Shown in pieces: positions 33,899 to 46,461 of a stretch of DNA of 64,000 nt (within the stretch, counting starts at the first letter, position 1; each line of letters begins with the position of its first letter). The stretch covers positions 3,887,718 through 3,951,717 of the forward strand of contig NC_085053.1 of assembly GCF_963662255.1 (NCBI RefSeq). The letters run 5' to 3'. The notes beneath the pieces were generated by a model. The model was not told the DNA's origin. It saw nothing but the letters and a program-made list of their open reading frames with translations, and made no database searches. Position numbers and translations under genes: made by a program. The stretch is from Cinclus cinclus. Lineage: Eukaryota; Chordata; Aves; Passeriformes; Cinclidae.

Positions 33899-35330
33899 AG
33901 TAAAGGATGTGCTGTAGCATGGGTTTAAATTGTTTTTTTGTGGAGCTGAAACCCCACAGGTAGCAGTGATACGTGATCCACTAGGCTGAAGACACCTCCT
34001 GGGACCTGACCTTTACCAGGTGAATCAGAGAAGTCCCAAAATGTGTCTGGCCAGCTGGGATAGTGTCACAAATGAGCTGGAGGAAAAAAAGGTTATTTCT
34101 CACTTCTCAGTTTCTGCCAGTGCTCTGGAATTCCTGAGATTGGAAATGGCACTCCAAACAAATAACGACTGGGTTATCAGTGCGGATCCTAAATGAGCAC
34201 AGGGATCACCTTGCTCTATCCCTAAACTGTGTACAGGGTTTGGCTTTCTGACAGAGGGCTCAGACAGCGCTGACATGCTGGGCTCAGCCTTAGCAAGGTT
34301 CTATCACAGTGGGTGACGTGAGAACATTAATTGATCATAAGGGAGAACCAGGAGTCTGTTGTATCACCTTCAGAAGGAAGAGGGTTTCTGAGTCTCACTC
34401 TTTCCTTCTGGGGAAGGACAGCCATGCTGCTGTCTGCCTGCCAGCCCCGTGCTGGGGTTGGTGTGTGGGGCTGGTGGGCAGCAAGGACCTGTGTGTGCAG
34501 GAATTGGCTCCCTCTCAGTGGGCTCACAAAGTGCCACCCATCAGCCACCAGCTAATGAGCACCTTGATGTGTCAGTGATCCTGCTGAGAGCTCACCAGGC
34601 ACTGCCCCGACTCTGGGCTGCCTTCCTGGCATTTCCTGGCCGCAGTCTGTGGATGAAACATCCTTCTGGAAGGTGAAATCTCTTTCCATGCAGTGGAGAG
34701 GCAATGGGAGGGTTGTGAGGGTGAGGGAGCTGCTTGGCCCATCAGTTCTCCCCCTTGGAGCTGGGCATATCACTTGCGTTTTAGCCAGCAGCTGAACTCA
34801 TCCATAAGTCTGGGAGGGTAATTAAAGCTGGAAATGCAGAAGGACTTCAGCTTGGTCTCTTGTAGAAGGACAAGAGAAGGAAACATTCCATTTCCGTGGG
34901 CTTTCCAAATGCTAACTTGCTGTCTTTGCTTGCTGCCTCACCTGTCAGCCAAAGAGGCCTGAAACCTTCTGCTGTTGGTACTATTTGCAGTGGGATCCAT
35001 GAAATCTCATCTTCTGTGCATGTATACCATTTAGATTTGGAGTCTCTGGTGTCCAGTAAGTTATTTGTGCTGAATGGAGCATCTCCCTTTCCTGGGATAT
35101 TTATAGCATCTCTCCCACACAAATTGTCTGATGTCTAATAAGGGATGATACACTACAGTTTGGAAGATGCTAATAATGTCTGTCCTCTGTTTGGCAGTCT
35201 GTTCCTATGAAATTCACAGACTCTGACTGTCTCCAAGACCTCTGTTGCTCTGTCACATCAGCTTGAAATCTGTTTGCAGTGTCAGAAGTTGCTGGGGAGT
35301 GGGCAGAGGACAAACTGATGCAGCAGGATT
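33899..35330. other. unique non-coding stretch
   Basis: Mixed sequence. 'acgtgagaacattaattgatcataag' at 34316-34341 is a short motif-rich spot. Frames at 34309-34676 overlap in all phases. No gene or repeat recognised. Confidence 0.5.
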
Positions 35331-35660
35331 GCACATGCTTTGCACTCCTTGGGAAATCGGGCTGAAAATGCGCAGATCTGGGGACGGGGGCAGCTGTGGC
35401 TAGGATCACCGAGCTGAGTGTTTGGGAAAGCAGTGCGTTTGTGTGGGAGGAAGGTGATGAGCTCCAGCTGCCTGGGGCGACCAAAGTGCCTCTTGTGGGA
35501 ATCAGCCCCCACGGACGATAAACGAGCCAGCCCAGAGCTCCTGGCTGGGGTGAAGAATTGCCTGGCTAAAGGATAATGAATGCCACAGCAGGAGACAGAG
35601 CGTTTCTCTGAGGCCATTCATCCCCTTTATCACCATGCTAACAAGCCCCAGAGTGAATTT
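35331..35660. promoter_or_regulatory. putative regulatory island with locally raised CpG
   Basis: About ten CpGs in roughly 260 bp (for example TGCGCAG, GGACGGGG, ACCGAG, GTGCGTTT, GGGCGACC, CACGGACGATAAACGAG), against one or fewer per 100 bp nearby. It ends with 'ggataatgaatgccacagc' and 'cccctttatcaccatgctaac'. GC and CpG are not high enough for a CpG-island promoter. An enhancer with protected CpGs is more plausible. Confidence 0.35.
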
Positions 35661-38653
35661 AGAGAGACTTCTCTGGAGCAGCAGCATCCCTCAGCCGTGC
35701 TGCTGGCTGGGTGCTGGGAGTCAGGGACACTGCATGTGGCAGGAGCACTCAGCAGAAAAACCATGGACCCCTCTCTCAGATAACAGCCCCGGGTTTGGGT
35801 CTCTGCTCTGGGGAATTGGCTTTGGTTTGGCTGGTGTTGAGAGCATGCCCTCCTTCAGGCTATGCGTGGTGCCACCTGAGAGATCCAGATGTAAAAGCCA
35901 AGCATCCATCTTTTAAAGTACTTTTGGGCAGCACCTGCAGAACCCTTAGGAGGATTGCTCCATCCTAACTCCCAGCTTGCCTAAGACTTAAGATTTGTAA
36001 TGTTTGTACAAGACCCAAGAGGAGTTTGGGGCCGCCAGCATGTAGGTGAGTTGGTTCTGCTTCACTTGCAGCACAGCTGAGCCTGTGCGTGAGCCTTGCG
36101 AGAGGAGGAAAGGGCAGGAGTGATGTGCTCTTCATAAGAGCTAATAAAAGCTAATCCATCCCTTTCCTCCAAGACAGTGGGAAGCATTAGTGGCTGGCTG
36201 AGTGCCTCCTCCTCTGCGGGTGTGCTGGGTGTCTCTGCCTTCCCTCTGGCTGGGAGAAAAGCGTTTCCTCCCATGGAGGGGAAGGCATCTCTGGCAGAGC
36301 TGTGCTGCCTGCAACTGCTCTCTGTAGCTGTCATGCCTCCTGGGAAGGAAAAACTGCCAGAGACAGGTGAGTCTGGGAATGAGGATGGACATCCCTTGGG
36401 CAATCTCTCATGGCAGGCCTCAGCTCCAAGCTAGTGCCTTGCCTCTGCTCCAGGACTTGGGCCATGGCTTGTGGGAGCAGAGGAGAGCATCACCTCAGAT
36501 TTGACTGGTGTGTATGAGACCCTCAGAAAGGCTGGAGCCAGTTGATCCCAGGTGCTCAAATAGGTTGGCATACTTTCACCAAACAGCCTGTGTGCTCACC
36601 TGTGCACTGTATGTGCAGGTACAAACTGTGCCACCCTGCCAAGAGTGATTTATGTCTGGGGCATAGTGCATAGTGGGTGATCAAGTAGAAATGCCAGTAA
36701 TTTGAAGTTTTTACTTTATTGTCCTATGCATTTTCTTAATTTCTCCTTCTTCTTCTTCTCCAGGTTTAGCTCTTGGGGAGTGAATTTGTGTGGCCCATGG
36801 TAAACATCTCACAGCCAGTGCTAGTAGGAGAAGGGAAAGCAAACAGGGGAGTTTGTGTTGTGTTTAGGTGTACTCAACAAATGCTGATTGTAGTTTTATA
36901 GGTGCAAAAAATGAGGAAAAAACCTGCAAAGCTTTGCAGACAGAGGGGGCAGAGTGCCATGATAGATAATTGTGTGGTTCCTGTGAGGGGAGAAGCAGCA
37001 GGAGAGCAGCAGGTGGTGGGGATGGCCTGGAATGTGTTTGCAGGGCTGTGGAGCAGAGGAGAAACTGTGTCATGGAGCCAAGTGTCTCCTTGAGTGCAAG
37101 CAGCACAACAGCAAGAGGATTATAAGCCTAATTTTTTCTCTTTTTTTTCATCTTTTTTTTTTAATCAGGAGGTCTCCAAGCATTTTAAAAGGAAGCTAAT
37201 ATCACAGACTGAAATATTTCCCATCTTGAGGCTTTGGTGACTAAGTTTGAAGCCATCTAGAGGAACCTGTGAGTGTTGAGCCTTTGTCTCATGCTTTCCT
37301 CCCAAAAAGTCTGCACTCTAGACCTCGGCCTCTCTCCCAGACCCCTGTGCTGACCAGATTGATGATGGGGAGTTTACTGGAGGCCAGTCATGTCCCACGG
37401 GATGGCAGCAGGACATGTTACCTCCTGTGGCCACTGCTATGAGCTGGACTGCCTCTGGAAGGGAGGATGTTGGCAAGCCAAGTGGCCTTTCAAAGCAGGC
37501 TGGAATTTAAAGAGGTGCCAGTCCATAAGGCCCCTATTCCTGCCCTGACCTCTCAGTGTTTTGGGAGGAGTTCACTTTCAGTCTAGAAACATCTGGTGCT
37601 TTTTCTTCTGCTGCCAGCACCATTAGATGTCGAATTGAAGGGAAACACAATACATCACCTTCCTCGTGGGCTGCCATTCAGCCAAGAGTAACAGAGATTA
37701 GCCTTCAATCACATGAAGGCTGGAACTGAAGGGAACCTTCCCGAGGACACGCTGGAGAAACATTTTCATTAGCAGAGGAGAACGTGACAGAGATGTACTG
37801 GCCCTTCAGCTCAGCTACCAGACCTCTTGCCTGCCTGGTGTTAACAGGACAGGGAATGCAACTGAGGAGTTGGGGCCAGCTGTAGTGCTCTAAGTGCTGT
37901 CTGCATCCAGATGTGAGAAACAGCTGTGACACAGCAAAGCAGCGCTTTTATAGTCTGGTGGGGGTGGTCTTGCCTTGAGAGCTCCTGCCTATGAGCTCTC
38001 ACTGCTAGAAATAAACTGTCTCTCAAAACTGAAAGAAGAAAATGTGTGCCAGGGTATGGGCCAGAAAAACAATGTCCTTGGGTGATAATGTCCATGGGAT
38101 CAAGGGGTATCACAGCCTCTGTCTCCTGCAATGCATTTTGGAAATTCAACAGGACTGATTTGGTGGTAGTAGAGGCTTTCTCTGCTTCATGGAAAGCTGT
38201 TCCACAGCTCTTTGCTCTTTCTCTGCATTCCCCAAGGCAGCTGAGGTGCCCAGGATTCACTTCTGCTATTGATGTTGATGAAACACACCCTGGACTCCAG
38301 CTAGGTGCCTGGCACAGACCTGTCTGTCCCAGTTACTGGGAATTACCAACAGGGTCCCTGCAGCTCTGTCTGCTGTACCCCACCACCTCACCTCCCTGGG
38401 GCTGGTGTGCTCCTGTCAAAGGCAGGCTCCATCTCTTTCATTCATAGCTGAAGGATGCCTTGCCTGCTCCTGTCTTGCAGGTTGGAGGAAAATCATTTTA
38501 ATTTGTGTGGCACATTCCTTTGGGTGTAAGCTGGGGGAAGAAAAGAAAAAAAAATCCAGAAAAAACTCTGGCCATTATGGGTATTTTTAGTTGTTTGTGA
38601 AGGACCATTAATATCTGTTTCTCTCTCTTTTTTTTCTGTTTAATTCCCTGCAG
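35661..38653. other. unique non-coding stretch
   Basis: No gene or family-level repeat recognised. CTTCTTCTTCTTCTCCAG at 36746-36763 is a good acceptor-like tract, but the nearest donor (ATG/GTAAAC at 36800) is weak. A T-rich tract lies at 37139-37163. Frames of 113-139 codons at 36062-38447 overlap on both strands. Confidence 0.5.
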
Positions 38654-38713
38654 AGTGTTCTCTCTCAGGGGCTGCCTGTGGTGCTGCATTGACATCACAT
38701 CTCTGTGGTGAAG
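38654..38713 (+). other. splice-flanked 60-nt segment, possible exon
   Basis: An excellent acceptor tract (T-rich run from 38620, TTAAT branch-like motif, CCCTGCAG) ends at 38653. An excellent donor (GAAG then GTAAGC) begins at 38714. The 60-nt interior has stops in two frames but is open in the third, which needs two leading and one trailing base, the same symmetric phase as the 21.2 kb candidate. The predicted peptide is not recognised. It could be a cryptic or alternative exon of a gene whose intron this is, a non-coding exon, or chance. Confidence 0.22.
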
Positions 38714-41152
38714 GTAAGCTAGTTCTCAGTGCTCCCTGAGACATGGACTCAGAAGGAGCCCCATCTCTCCACTCTCCCTGGGTGCCCACCACATGCACAG
38801 CCCTCTGAGAAGTGACTCCCTGGCTGGGAGGGTGAAAGCTTGGAGATGTTTATGCCTTTTGGGATTGGTTTTATCAGGAATGGGATTTGAACTCCAAGAG
38901 AGGTGACACAGCTTGGCAGCTAGGGAATTGGTTTGGAACATCAGAACAAATGGCTGCTGCTTTTGGAGCATTCTCCTGTTAAGTTACCTCTCATGTGGCC
39001 CTCCTCCATTTCAGAACTGAGAGCAGTCAAAATCAGAGGAAAACATGGCTCCTGAGCATTTTTTTCTCCCTATGATGCCTTCACCTTTCTCCTAGGATCT
39101 CAGCTGGCTGAGTTTCACTGCAAGCCTATTGAAAGGAAAGGCACGTGCTGGCTTATGGAGGGAGAGAGACCTGAGACAGGATAAATCTGTATGCAATGAG
39201 AATGGAGGGAAGCAAGTCAGCTGCTGTGACACTTTTATTATGGAGCCAGGCTGCTTGGGGATGAATCTTTCTTGAAACGTATTGCTGGATGACATTTCTA
39301 CCAGGTCTCAGCAGTAACCTTCACCAAGCCTTCCTGTCCAGCCCTGTGCTTGCCTTTTCCTGGGACAAAGAGAATGAATATCAGCTGGAAATACTTACTG
39401 CAGGCAGCAGGGATCAAGGGGGCTCGATGCACCTCCAGGGAGTCTGAACACACCTGGACTTTCTCACCAGAAGCTCTTCTGGCTTTGGTGACTTCAGCTT
39501 ATGGCTGCATATGTTGTTTTGAGATGAAGGTGTGGGCTTCTACATCTGTTTCTCATTTCAGAAACAAAGAGAATGCAGCAGAGATCAAAATGAAATTCTC
39601 AGAGTTGCCCAGAAGGATGGATAACTGCAATAAAATATTATTCCATGGCTCTGGAAAAGAGCTTGTTTAGTAACCTGGTAATGAGGTGCTGGGTCTACTC
39701 TGTGCAGAGGCTGGAAGCCACAGGAGATTCGGGGTTACAAAGAGGGCTGGGCAGAGTTTTCTGCCCTCTCTGTCTAACTGTCAGCTTAGATTTCACATCA
39801 AGGGGGTGATGTTATGGCTGGCGGTGACAACAGCAGAATGTCACTGGCAGAGGTGAAATCTTTCCCTCCGTGAGGGTAATTCTTCCTTCCCTTTCCCCTT
39901 CCCCCTGGCTTGTGTTGGGACCTGCTGGCTTCTGGTGCTGAGCAGGGCAGGCACACGTGCTGCTCAGGAGACAGCAGATACTGTGCTGAGCAGCACTTCT
40001 GCTGTCTGGGTCAGTGGCTCCGTGTCACTGATGCCTCTTGGCTCCACGGTGACCTGGGACAGAGGGAAACCCCTTGTCACTGCCTGAAATAAACTGGGGC
40101 CACTGGAAGCTGCTCTGTTTGCCATCATGGCAGCATTGCACAAAGTGGTCCTCTGCCATGCTGGCAGGCTTGTACCAGCAGGAGGTCTTCCAAGGTTGTC
40201 CCTTCAGAACTCTGGGCGCCCCTATGCTCTTTTGGGCCAGGCCTAAGAGAGGTCCAGGTCTGAGGGGCAGAATTACATGCTAATGGTTTGTGTTCTCTGC
40301 AGGCTGTCTCTCATCACCTCTGAGCAGGAGCTGATCTTGTAGAAAAGTGCCTGTTCCCACCCACTCCAGTAGCCCTTCTACCAGCATCTGTCCCCAAGGG
40401 TGAGTTCAGCAAAGCCTTGGTGTTGTTTTGGGTACAGTTTTCATTTTTCAGCTGGTTATGTAGAAAAGGATGAAGGTACCAGCTGCTGCCAGGCCACAGT
40501 AGAAAACAGAGGAAGGGGACTGGCCTCTTAGTGTGCTTAAAGATCCAAAAGTTTAATCTTACTGTGCTTCTCTCTCGGCACTGTTGTATGTTTTCCAGCT
40601 GATGTGTGAGCCTTTTTCTGTTTTGCTATTTCTTTTCTTGTTCCCTTTTTACCCTCACTTTATGAAAAATGGCTTTCTCTTCTGCATCTGTCAGGAGTCT
40701 GCCTGAGCTGAGTGTCAGCTCAGTGAATATACAAATGTGTGTTTGGGTCGTGGCCCCCCTGACAGGCTGGAGATGAATTCCAAACATGCAAGGAGAAGGG
40801 CTTCTGCTGCCTCTCATGGTTGTTTTTCTTATCCCAAGGAGGTATGAGAATCACCTTTGGGAGCAATGCTTCCTTCTGCTCCTGCTCTGCCTTACCAAGG
40901 ATCAGTTCTTTCTCATCCATCATCAGATGAGTTCTTCTTGCTCCTACATCTCAGCTGCTGTTGGAAATGCTGGGGAAAGGGAAAACTTTTTAATCTTGAT
41001 TTTTACTACTATTCTTTTCCCTCTGGCTTTTGCATCCCACCTCTTAGGCTCATGACAATGCATTTGGCAGGCTGGGACTTGAGGACACTTGCTCGTCCAG
41101 GTACTTTTAAAGAGAGTTAAGGATGAGGTAGAGGGAAGGACTTTATTTTGTA
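38714..41152. other. unique non-coding stretch
   Basis: No gene or repeat recognised. An acceptor-like 'tttgtgttctctgcag' ends at 40302 with no clear donor soon after. Frames at 39350-41120 overlap on both strands. Confidence 0.5.
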
Positions 41153-41430
41153 GAATCATAGAATATCCTGAGTTGGAATCCACGAGGATCATCGAGTCTA
41201 ACTCCTGTCCCTGCACAGGGCACCCCAACAATCCCAGCATGTGTCTGAGAGCACTGTCCAAATGCTCCTTGAGCTCTGGCAGGCTTGTGGCCATGACCAC
41301 TGTCCTGGGGATCCTGTTCCAGTGCCCAGTCACCGTCTGGATGAAGTACATTTTCCTAATAACCACCCTAAACCTCCCCTGACACAGCTTCATGCTGTAC
41401 CTTCGGGTCCTGTTGTTGGTCACCAGTTTG
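41153..41430 (-). mobile_element. CR1 LINE 3' fragment with ORF2 C-terminal coding trace
   Basis: The element's 3' end is on the left: TCATAGAATATCCTGAGTTG, then 'catcgagtctaactcctgtccctgcacagg'. Read on the minus strand from about 41423, an open frame carries the conserved end of CR1 ORF2, including GRFRVVIRK, then HWNRIPRTVV and a LPELKEHLDSAL block. These match the usual 'QGRFR.DIRK..F....V..HWNRLPREVV.SPSLE.FK..LD' pattern. The frame is still open and continues into flanking DNA to 40944. The copy is 5'-truncated and cannot be autonomous. It is one of the youngest-looking CR1 copies in the window. Confidence 0.92.
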
Positions 41431-42500
41431 ACATAAGCCCCTTAAGGGGCTAAAAATGTAGCTTTGGAATTTTTCAGAAGTTGTGCATGAGTTCACAGAA
41501 GATGCCCTGAAAGCACCCAAATGCTCCTGTGCATTTCAGCCTCACTGTGTCCTCTTTCCCTGCTGCAGGTGACCAGACCTGTGAGGCTATCCAAGGAGGA
41601 GTTCACCCTCTATGCTGTGTAACTGCAGGGTCACTCAGGTGCCCAAAGGGAGTTGACAGCCTGCCCTAACACCCATGGGTTTGCTGAGCTTCTCCTGCCT
41701 CTTGGCTTTCTGCAGGGTAAAAGCAGGTGAGCTGCTTCCCTCACCCCTATGTACAGAGAAGCTTACAGCCAGGTGGGCTCAGAGGAGGAAGCAGGCAGAA
41801 AATGAAATGAGTCTGTCCATCCATGCTCTTGCCACTGCTACCTGGTCAAGGAGGGGAGGTTTCTGGGAGGGCAGACCCCCACTCTGGCAGAAGAGAGAGC
41901 AGGCAGATTGAGCTGAGCTCATTTTTCGACAACCAGATGGATGTTCAGTGGGGACCCATGAAAACCCTCTCACTCCAGGCTGCAAGCCCTCCAAACTAAA
42001 GTGTTGTGCTGACATGGAAAAAGCATCGCTCCATTGATGCTCAGCCTGAATTGCTTCTTCCTTTCGATTCAGGACACAGTGACAGCCTTTTCCTGCCACC
42101 AGCTCCCATGAGGAGCCAGCTGCATGCCTGCAACCAGGCGAGGAGGGAGCCAGAGCTGTTGAGCCACGAGGAAGGCGACCGATGGCAGATTCCTCCAGCA
42201 TTTCCACCCCGTGGGGCTCTTGGCGAGCGAGTGCTCATCTGCTTTGAAAGCTCTTAGTGCTCCTGCAGGTGAGAGCCAATTTGTCTGCTTTCCTGCACAG
42301 GTGCCATCTGTTTGTAGGATTGCCTGTGCGGTGGATGAGCACGGCGGGGATGGCAAAAGGAAAAGGGCTGCTGGGGTGGGAGAGCCTAAAACTTTCCTTG
42401 GATATCTTCAGTGCTTCTGGCTGCCGTTGTTCCTTCTCCTCTGCACGGCGGCAGCGGCAGCGGGGAAATCACAGCCTGTCATTTGCTGTTCCTGGAGCGT
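41431..42500. other. unique non-coding stretch
   Basis: No gene or repeat recognised. An acceptor-like CCCTGCTGCAG ends at 41568. GC rises around 42160-42480, with several CpGs near 42440-42465 (GCACGGCGGCAGCGGCAGCG). Confidence 0.5.
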
Positions 42501-42610
42501 GATGGGGAGCTGAGGCACCACTACTAGCAAACCATCATTTTAATGCTAATTTCCTACCATTAGCTCAGGCTGGGGGAGGCTCAGCCTGGGTGGAGGGAAG
42601 CCATTAACAG
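42501..42610. promoter_or_regulatory. putative small regulatory island
   Basis: Non-repetitive block with 'gcaaaccatcattttaatgctaatttcctaccattagc', holding several TAAT-core motifs (TTAATG, CTAATTT, ATTAGC) beside a GC-richer segment. Inferred from motif clustering. Confidence 0.3.
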
Positions 42611-45600
42611 ATGGAGAAAGGGGGGATGTGTGGGGATTTATTCTGCACCCCCAGAAGGTACTTCCAAAGGGCAGATGACTAACTGCCTCTGGGAAAATTG
42701 GTAGAAAGCACTGGGGTCAGTCTGTGGTGGATGTGTGGGAGGGAGGAAGAGCAATGCTTTGTTCCAAATCATTTCCCTATAGGGATTTCTTGAGCACTTC
42801 ACACTTTGGCTTGAATTTGGTGTTGCTGCTTGTTGCCAGCCCTCTGTGCCCTGTGACCCAAGGGATGCTTAGAGCACTGGCAGGGCTGCAGCTGGTGGCA
42901 TTGTTGTCCTTTCCAACAAAGAAGACAAGCAGGGTTGGGTTTAGCTGCTGTAGTCTTGGGGGGGCTTCCCTAGTGCAGGAACCTGGACATGCATGTTGGG
43001 TGATGGGCTTCAAAGCAAGGAAATTTGAAGCTGTTCTTGAGATGCCCAAGAGCTATAAAAAAAGAAACCTTCCCTTTTGCTGTAGGAGCAAGGTCAGCTA
43101 TCCCAAGCTGGAGAGCTGGCAGGAGAAATCAGGTGCTCAGTTTGGAGTCATGAAGGAAACTCAACTGTTTCCCTGCCCATTCCAGCTGTGGTAGCCCCCA
43201 CATCCAGCCTCTTGGTCAGTCTCCTTGAGCCATGCTTACACAGTGGAAGAGCCTGGGCTGATGTAGGTGCCTGGAGCTCCGGGGGAATTTAAAAACAGGT
43301 GACTGGCTGCAGGACTGTAGGGCCTGTTTGGGATTGTTTGGGCAGCAGTCAGAGAGGTTCCTCTACCATTTCTAGACCAGTGTGGAAACGCTGGATTAAA
43401 GGAATATGAGCTCAGATGCTATGCCTGTCTGGAAAGAAACTGGTTGCCTGCTAATGAGGGACAGCATTGTTTGAAGTCAAGGTGCCCAGTGGTGTGACAC
43501 CTCTCCTGAAGGCACACCAGCCTGTGCTGATCTAGACCACCGGCTCCATAACTTCATATGGAAGCCTATGTGGATTTTTTAAAAACCCACCGTAGGACTG
43601 TTTTAAAACTCTTTTGTCATCTGGCAGAGAAGCAATGGAAGGACAAAAGCAGCTACAATAAACCAGGAACTGGTTAAATGGCAAAGGGACTGAAAGCCAA
43701 GAAGGGACCATCCTGCCAGGAGGACAATAACACAAGGCTACATTAGTAGAGTACCAGCTATCAGATCCATCTCAGTGTGGAGCATGACTCACTGTTTTTA
43801 AAGAAGCTGTTTCCATCTGAGAAAATGGCTCCTATATTTTAGAAAGGCTCTTCCCAGCTTTGGTTGAGGAGAGAAAAGAAAAAGTGAAGGGCTACTTTTT
43901 CCTGGTTGAGGAGAATCAAACTTTCCTTCAAGTAGCTGAGCAAGGAAATCAGCGTCTTACGTGCTCCCAGGAATAATACAATCCAGTACTTTTGGGGGAA
44001 GAAAAGAAGTAAGAATAAAATAGCATTGCTTTTCCCAGTTCAGCACTGAATAATGAGCCTACAAGCTGGAGGGAGAGCTCCCAAGAGAAGCGCCTGCGTA
44101 CAGGAGATGGACACAAGAAGTGTCTCAGATGGGTCGGTATCTGAAGCAATCTCTCTCTAATTTTCTACATCAGTGAGAGCACAGCATGGCACCATCAATC
44201 ATAGTCAACCTCCCCTCGGAAAGCCACCTCCTACCTGGCTGTGCTGTGGTGTTCCCCTGTGCTCCTGCCCGTGCTGGGGACCGCAGGTGTCCCGAGCAGC
44301 AGCGCTGCCGATGCTGTCACTCCTGGGGGGCTCTCATTCAGTGTGTTTCAGCTGCTTGTGCTTCTGCCTGTCTCCTTCCTCCGCCCCCGGCACCTGCTCC
44401 TTGCCAGCACTTCATTTCCAGATGCATCTTCCCCTCCTGGAGTCAGAAAAGGCCAAATGCTCCCTTTATCCCCAATGATGAGAAGGTGGGGGGCTGCCTC
44501 ACCTGGAATAAACACAGTGTGTGCTGCCTGAGGGTGGGTTTGGTGCTTGTACTGCTCATCTGAGGATGGGGAGGTTGGGCTTTGTAGTTCCCATGGAGCC
44601 AACAGGGCATGTTCTAGGGTTTGCTCTGGACTGGCTCCTTTGCCCCATCTCTGGGCATGGAGCAGCTTTCATGCTGTGCTTGTGATGTAATGCAGCAGCT
44701 CTTGGTCCCTCATCTCTCTTTTTGTGAAGCCCCTTGCCTCTTCCTGGCCTGGATGTGTTTCTGCCAGACCCAGGGGCACTGCTTTGGCAGGAGCACTGGT
44801 GGTGGGTCTTCTCCTGGCCAGGCACACTCCTAGGCTGGCCAGAGGGCTTGTGGGACACAGATCTGTGCCTGTGGCTGTTTCTTCTACTGCAGCACAGACA
44901 TAGCTGGTGGGTTTGCTGCCTCTTGCTTCTTCATCTCTCTCATGTGCTAAATTAGGTCTTCCTCACTTGTGGTGGCTCTTGGACCTACCAAAACCTGGCT
45001 GACTTGTTCCTGGTATCATGGCACAGAAGTTGTTTGCAGCCCCATATCTGACTCTGTGGGCTCAAGCACCAGTTAGAAAACCAAGGACTGAGCTGCTGCA
45101 GCCTTAGAAGGAAGCATTTTCAGAAGAAACTCTTGCAATTGCCACCTCCCTCTCAGCCTCTTCACTGGTTTCTGAGAGCAGCTGAGCATCCTTGACCTCT
45201 CTCTCAGACATGGTTCCCTGTATGTATCAGCCCTGCTCCGGTGTTGTGGAGCTGTTTCTGGCATCCGTAATAGCTGTGTTGTTTACTTCCCAAGCACCTG
45301 CCCTTTCTGTAATGAGCTGTAATTCATCCTGGTTTATACAGGGCTCGGAGATACCTGGAACAAGGAGGGTGTGCCATTAAACCACCTTCTAGGCTGCTAT
45401 CTGGACCTGGGATTGCTGATCTCCTGGAGATGCAAAACAGGGAGGACAAGGGGGACCAGATGGAAATGGGGAATTATTACCTTGCAGGGTAAAGGGGGCT
45501 GGCTGGGTTGGAAACTGCTGGGAGCTGACATGCAGGTGTGGATGGATGGTTATGGCAGGCAGGGTGGAGGGATGAAAGATGCCTTTTAAAAACATCTGCC

Positions 45601-45655
45601 TCCCTTTCTTCCTCTGCTTTATAACCTGTTTTTATAGAGACTGCATGAGGAACAC
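42611..45655. other. unique non-coding stretch
   Basis: Mixed, moderately GC-rich sequence. A 156-codon frame at 42724-43194 and 100-125 codon frames at 44173-44563 are overlapped by frames in other phases and show no domain. No repeat family recognised. Confidence 0.5.
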
Positions 45656-45760
45656 TTTTTTTTTTTTTTTATTAGCAGCTTGGGAGTAGAGAGTAATAAA
45701 GATTAATTTTTTAAAATAATTCTTTGCATTATCTTTTAATTTCCTGTGGCAGGGTTTGAC
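45656..45760. repeat. T15 tract with AT-rich block
   Basis: Fifteen T at 45656-45670, then AT-rich DNA with 'agagtaataaagattaattttttaaaataattc'. It may be simple AT-rich sequence or a small conserved element with TTAATT motifs. Confidence 0.6.
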
Positions 45761-46427
45761 TTTTAAATCTGCAAATGGACTTAACTGCTAATGTGCTCAT
45801 CAGTTCAGAAGTGGCAGCCAGAGGAGCTGTGGGACTTGGTGAAGGTGGGAGAGGCCCCAGAGTTGAACCTGGAGTCCCAAGAAAGGCTGTTCCACAGTCT
45901 TCCCTGGCCAAAAGGACTCATTCAAGTCCACAGCTGTATCTCCATCCCAGTCCACACTGCTTGTTCTTCATCAAATAGCCCTTTTGATTGCGTTTGCTCT
46001 GACTTTCTGATCTTCCTGTAGACAACATGGTGGAGGCAGAGAGCAGCTTTATGGAGAGCTAGCCAGTGTGGACAGGAGCACTCTGGCTCATGCAGGTATG
46101 GAAGCAGCTCTAGCTCAAGTGCCTGCTGTGGGCTTTGGGAGGGCAGAATGGGAAGCCCAGTGCAGGGGGGAGCACAGCTGGAGTGCCAGTTGAACCCTGA
46201 AAACTGTATTATATTGTGCCCTGTGGCCATCAGGACCCAGATGAGGGGTTTTGGAGATGTCTGGGGATAGGGAAGAGCCAAGTCCTGCATGGGGAGCACT
46301 GTGACCCAGACTGCTCCTGGCTCCCTCTGCCAGATACCTTCTGGAATGGGCTCTGTGCATGCCTGTAGGGGTGTGTGTGTGCCTTGGCACCCCTTGAGGG
46401 CCAGTTCTGCTGACCCAGAGGGCTGTG
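45761..46427. other. unique non-coding stretch
   Basis: No gene or repeat recognised. A minus-strand frame of 184 codons (45922-46476) includes poly-Gly/Glu translation of the adjoining CTC repeat and is not treated as a gene. Confidence 0.5.
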
Positions 46428-46461
46428 CTCCTCCTCCTCCTCCTCCTCCTCTCCTCCTCCC
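46428..46461. repeat. (CTC)n trinucleotide tract
   Basis: About eleven CTC/CCT units with one interruption. A polypurine-polypyrimidine tract. Antisense translations give runs of Glu or Gly that mimic coding sequence. Confidence 0.9.
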
